NCBI GenBank assembly: GCA_964396555.1
Contig: CAYNFX010000033.1
Span: forward strand, 1 to 18,640
DNA length: 18,640 bases
Direction of reading: 5' to 3'
Origin: Geofilum sp964396555
GTDB taxonomy: Bacteria > Bacteroidota > Bacteroidia > Bacteroidales > Marinilabiliaceae
Part shown: positions 15,612-18,640 of the stretch, in pieces
How the letters are laid out: every line of letters begins with the position of its first letter
Numbering within the stretch: position 1 is the stretch's first letter
Translations under genes and position numbers: made by a program
The notes under the pieces: model-generated
The model's input: only the letters and a program-made list of their open reading frames with translations
Database searches by the model: none
Told to the model about the DNA's origin: nothing

Positions 15612-16774
15612 ATGCAAAACAAGTATCTGGCATGGACTCTTTTCATCTTGCTGCTGCTCCTTCTCTTTGCAGCCTCTGCCCTGCTATCGCTTATCAGTGG
15701 TGAAGCATCCATTGGCCTGAGGGACATCCCCTCCGTGCTTAGCGACAAGGAGCAAATGGAATACTATATCCTTACTCAGATCCGAATGCCAAGAATCATT
15801 CTGGCTCTGGCGGTAGGGGGCTCACTGAGTCTTGCCGGAGCCATACTTCAAGGCATTTTTCGCAATCCGCTTGTAGAGCCCTACACTCTTGGAATATCAG
15901 GAGGTGCAGCTCTTGGTGTCGCTCTTACCATTGTCTGCGGCCTTCATCTCACACTCGGGACCATAATACTTCCTCTCTCGGGTTTCACCGGAGCGGCAAT
16001 AGTGATAGTGATTGTCGGAGTTCTGGGTTTCTTCCGTGGTGGTAGTAATGTCAACAAGATGTTGCTGATTGGGGTAATGATAAGCTTTGTGGCATCATCA
16101 GNNNNNNNNNNNNNNNNNNNNNNNNNNNNNNNNNNNNNNNNNNNNNNNNNNNNNNNNNNNNNNNNNNNNNNNNNNNNNNNNNNNNNNNNNNNNNNNNNNN
16201 NAATGTCAACAAGATGTTGCTGATTGGGGTAATGATAAGCTTTGTGGCATCATCAGCAATGATGTTTCTAATGTCGATTAGCAGTGCCGACAATGTCTAC
16301 AGCATAGTCTTCTGGATCATGGGTTCCCTTAATGAACCCAATCAGGTGCTTATACAAATCACTCTGATTGTATCAATGGTTGGTCTAGCAATCAGTTATC
16401 TCTTCGCAAGACCTTTAAATGCACTAATGCTCGGACAGGAAAAGGCCACCTACCTAGGCATCAACAGTAAGAACACTATCAGAATGCTGTTTATCCTCTC
16501 TTCCCTGCTGACAGGGATCAGTGTAGCAGTTGCAGGGGTAATTGGTTTTGTGGGTCTCGTAATCCCCCACCTGATACGAATGCTTACTGGAAGTGATCAT
16601 CGTTTCCTGCTTATCGGATCCTTTCTTGGCGGAGGCATCTTTCTCGTACTATCCGACGTGGTTGCACGAACAATAATAGCTCCAAACGAACTGCCAATTG
16701 GAGTAATAACAGGAATTGCAGGTGGCATACTATTCATCGTCGTCTTGATCCGAAAAAAGCATCACAATGTCTGA
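15612..16774 (+). CDS. FecCD/BtuC-family ABC importer permease, falsely split by a scaffold gap
   Basis: Inner-membrane channel of the vitamin B12/haem/siderophore importer. The sequence contains 100 Ns, so it reads as two pieces (start to 16101 and 16202 to the TGA at 16772-16774). The 55 bases before the gap equal the 55 after it; dropping 16102-16256 joins them in frame at an Ala codon and gives 335 residues, the normal family length. Motifs are in order: YYILTQIRMPRIILALAVGG, SLAGAILQGIFRNPLVEPYTLGISGGAALG (about 74-105), WIMGSLN, and the cytoplasmic coupling region GFVGLVIPHLIRMLTGSDHR before the last helices (ELPIGVITGIAGGILFIVVL). About ten membrane segments are expected. The apparent ATG at 16214 is internal. 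It overlaps the ATPase gene by 8 bases, indicating translational coupling. Confidence 0.95.
16047..16101 (+). repeat. Left copy of a 55-bp assembly overlap
   Basis: Identical to 16202-16256 on the other side of the N gap (both begin AATGTCAACAAG and end CATCATCAG). The length is typical of a de Bruijn k-mer and the copies lie exactly at the two contig ends, so this is one genomic sequence written twice. Confidence 0.95.
16102..16201. other. Spurious scaffold gap of 100 N
   Basis: Exactly 100 Ns flanked by identical 55-base ends. The contigs overlap, so the true gap length is zero or negative. Confidence 0.95.
16202..16256 (+). repeat. Right copy of the 55-bp assembly overlap
   Basis: Exact duplicate of 16047-16101, starting at the first base after the Ns. 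Removing this copy and the Ns restores the permease reading frame. Confidence 0.95.
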
Positions 16775-17603
16775 TTACTACTTTGAAATAGATAAACTAT
16801 GCTGCGGATACGGAAACGAGTTCAGCTTGAAATCCGTCTCCTTCGGGCTAAAACAGGGAGAGCTGGCGGGAATAATTGGTCCCAACGGTTCCGGGAAGAC
16901 TACCCTGCTTAAGGGAATCTCCGGAAGGCTGCCGCTTACCGGCGGCAACATCAGACTCAATAATCACGACATCCAGAATCTGAAGCTGCAGCAAAGAGCA
17001 CAACGTATTGCAGTTGTTTCTCAGTTTATTGACTCTGCTGGAATTAGTGTTGAAGACTATGTGCTGATGGGCCGCCTCCCCTACAGGCAGAATTTCCAGT
17101 TTTTCGAATCCAGCCGCGACCATACGATTGCCCGCAAATACATGCGCCTAACAGGAATATGGCCTTATCGCAAAAAACAGCTAAGCCAGTTAAGCGGAGG
17201 CGAACAACAGCTTGCCGCCATAGCTCAGGCGTTGACCCAGGAACCTGAACTCCTGCTGATGGACGAGCCTACCTCCCACCTCGACATCACCCACCAGGTG
17301 GAGGTACTTAATCTTATTCAGAGACTCAACAGTGAGCTCAAGCTCACCGTTTTGATGATAATCCATGATCTCAATCTGGCAGCAGAGTACTGCGACCACC
17401 TTATTATGATGAAGGACGGGCAGCTATATTCGCAAGGCACACCATCAGAAGTCCTGGCATACGATAAAATAGAAGAAGTTTACAACACAGTGGTTGTCAC
17501 ACAAAATAATCCCTTATCGGGCAAACCTGCTGTCTTCCTAGTTTCTGAGAAGATACTTGAAGAAATTAAGGCTCGCTATGGAAGAATAAACAGGGAGCAA
17601 TAA
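16767..17603 (+). CDS. ATPase of the BtuD/FecE-type ABC importer
   Basis: Cytoplasmic ATPase that powers the permease encoded just upstream. The 278-residue product carries all nucleotide-binding motifs: Walker A GPNGSGKTT (38-46), Q-loop Q86 (VVSQFID), signature LSGGEQQ (142-148), Walker B LLLMDEPTSHLD (162-173) and H-loop H200 (MIIHDLN). VEDYVLMGRLPYRQNF after the Q-loop is typical of the FepC/BtuD/HmuV group. A C-terminal extension (about 235-278, with YNTVVVTQNNPLSGKPAVFLVS) is also seen in this group. Its start codon overlaps the permease stop by 8 bases. It is the last gene of the operon; no clear terminator follows. Confidence 0.96.
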   Translation: MSDYYFEIDKLCCGYGNEFSLKSVSFGLKQGELAGIIGPNGSGKTTLLKGISGRLPLTGGNIRLNNHDIQNLKLQQRAQRIAVVSQFIDSAGISVEDYVLMGRLPYRQNFQFFESSRDHTIARKYMRLTGIWPYRKKQLSQLSGGEQQLAAIAQALTQEPELLLMDEPTSHLDITHQVEVLNLIQRLNSELKLTVLMIIHDLNLAAEYCDHLIMMKDGQLYSQGTPSEVLAYDKIEEVYNTVVVTQNNPLSGKPAVFLVSEKILEEIKARYGRINREQ

Positions 17604-17754
17604 AATTCACACCTTAAGTTACTTATGAGGCACTAGTTTTTGCCATTATAATTAAAACCTTTCTCTATAAGGCTTTCGCATTGAGATTTCGTTAAAAAAT
17701 CAATTACATTTACGGAACCAAAATTGAATTTGAATTTTTCGGAATTAAGGATTT

Positions 17755-18640
17755 ATGTTTGTCAAGCCACGACTTCTTAGTGTGATAATACTCTTCATTC
17801 TGAGTTTTGCAACTTCTTACGCTCAAAATCAAAAAGCTGACAGCCTGGTCAACATACTAAGCAAGCGCAATCGCATTGATACTGTAAGTATCAATCTTAT
17901 GAGTGAAATTGCATACCAGGTTCATAACAACAATCCTTCAATGACCGAGGAATATACCCTAAAGGTCATACATCTGTCCGACAGTCTAAACTACAAAAAA
18001 GGCATTGGGAAGGGGTTATGGTTGACAGGTCTTATGCTCTATCATCAGGACAGAGAAGGATCAATAGAATACTTCAAACAAGCATTGGCTATTGCTGAAG
18101 AGATCAACGACAAGGCGGATATGGCAAACTATCTGCTGGCCATCGGCAATACCCAGTCATTGCTTGGAGAATGGAAAGAAGCTGACAATAACTACATTAG
18201 GGCTCTGGAAATAGCTGAAATTATTAAGGACAAACAGCTTGAACTTAAATGTCTTGTAAATATAGCCCGAAGTTTTAATACTGCAGGAATGTATCCTCAG
18301 GCCATTAAAGCTCATAATCGTGCAATCACACTGGCTAAAGAGACAGGTGACCTTGTAAGTCTGGCTAATTGTTACAACAGTATGGGAGCAGCTCACTTAA
18401 GACAAAACAACTACTCTGTCTCACTGGAGTATTTCCAGTTAGCTTTGAATGTGAATGAGCAACTTAACAATAAAAATTCAATGGCTCAAAACCTTATCAA
18501 TATGACAGGGATAAGGATTGACCAGAAGGATTACAAAGGGGCACTTGAATATGCTAACCAGGCCAAAAAGCTCTATGAGGAAATAGGTGACAGCTCCAGA
18601 CTTTCTGTGGCTTACTTACAAATGGGAAGCATTTACTTAT
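17755..18640 (+). CDS. Exported tetratricopeptide-repeat protein, C-terminus outside window
   Basis: The frame is open from ATG at 17755 to the edge (295 residues). MFVKPRLLSVIILFILSFATSYAQ is a Sec signal peptide with cleavage after YA. From about residue 84 the protein consists of TPR units at exact 40-residue spacing; their first helices begin near 124 (ANYLLAIGNTQSLLGEW), 164 (LKCLVNIARSFNTAGMY), 204 (ANCYNSMGAAHLRQNNY), 244 (AQNLINMTGIRIDQKDY) and 284 (SVAYLQMGSIYL). In Bacteroidota, signal peptide plus TPR array of this type commonly precedes a membrane helix and a histidine kinase or a LuxR/AraC-type DNA-binding domain, so a sensor or regulator is likely; that part lies beyond the window. 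The 151 bases before it hold no clear promoter or terminator. Confidence 0.9.
   Translation, partial: MFVKPRLLSVIILFILSFATSYAQNQKADSLVNILSKRNRIDTVSINLMSEIAYQVHNNNPSMTEEYTLKVIHLSDSLNYKKGIGKGLWLTGLMLYHQDREGSIEYFKQALAIAEEINDKADMANYLLAIGNTQSLLGEWKEADNNYIRALEIAEIIKDKQLELKCLVNIARSFNTAGMYPQAIKAHNRAITLAKETGDLVSLANCYNSMGAAHLRQNNYSVSLEYFQLALNVNEQLNNKNSMAQNLINMTGIRIDQKDYKGALEYANQAKKLYEEIGDSSRLSVAYLQMGSIYL

Noticed and set aside
16214..16774. Separate 186-residue permease gene starting at ATG 16214.
   Set aside because: It is the 3' half of the permease; its start lies inside the duplicated 55-bp contig end and the joined frame is continuous.
17604..17754. Possible terminator or promoter between the ATPase gene and the TPR gene.
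   Set aside because: Only a 4-bp stem (GGCA/TGCC) and a one-mismatch TACATTTA box are present; neither is strong enough to call.

Overview
The window looks like chromosomal DNA of a Bacteroidota species, probably Bacteroidales or Marinilabiliales. The gene products resemble that phylum throughout: small OmpA-like barrel proteins ending in Phe, a MATE transporter starting MNKEILRLAIPN, and a receiver/PEP-synthase-like fusion. Several leaders carry the Bacteroidota -7 promoter box TAnnTTTG. Most genes are housekeeping or transport genes. I see no tRNA, rRNA, CRISPR array, insertion sequence or phage gene. The sequence is a scaffold with two 100-N gaps.

Layout. (1) 1-3180, minus strand: a tripartite efflux operon tetR-tolC-hlyD; the adaptor gene runs off the left edge and the inner-membrane pump is not in the window. 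A 20-bp palindrome next to a TAnnTTTG box lies in front of tetR and is the likely autoregulatory operator. (2) 3388-6360, plus strand: a 990-residue protein with two receiver domains and a PEP-synthase-type ATP-grasp domain but no recognisable phosphohistidine or PEP-binding domain; this is the most unusual gene here. (3) 6445-8593, minus strand: outer-membrane barrel protein, folE, and an Fe/Mn superoxide dismutase with its own terminator. (4) 8734-10013, plus strand: MATE efflux protein cut by a scaffold gap near its C-terminus. (5) 10214-12782, minus strand: aroB then aroA (shikimate pathway), ending in a strong terminator. (6) 12962-14556, plus strand: small membrane protein and dprA. (7) 14728-17603, plus strand: a periplasmic binding protein, FecCD/BtuC-type permease and ATPase forming one corrinoid/haem/siderophore-type importer. 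(8) 17755-18640, plus strand: the start of an exported TPR protein that leaves the window on the right.

The permease gene appears split by the second gap, but the 55 bases on each side of that gap are identical. Removing the Ns and one copy gives a single uninterrupted 335-codon gene, so the gap is an assembly artefact. The first gap shows no such overlap and really hides sequence.

Regulation that can be read from the DNA is limited to the tetR operator, TAnnTTTG boxes before tetR, aroB and the importer operon, and hairpin terminators after the 990-residue protein, sod, aroA and probably dprA.
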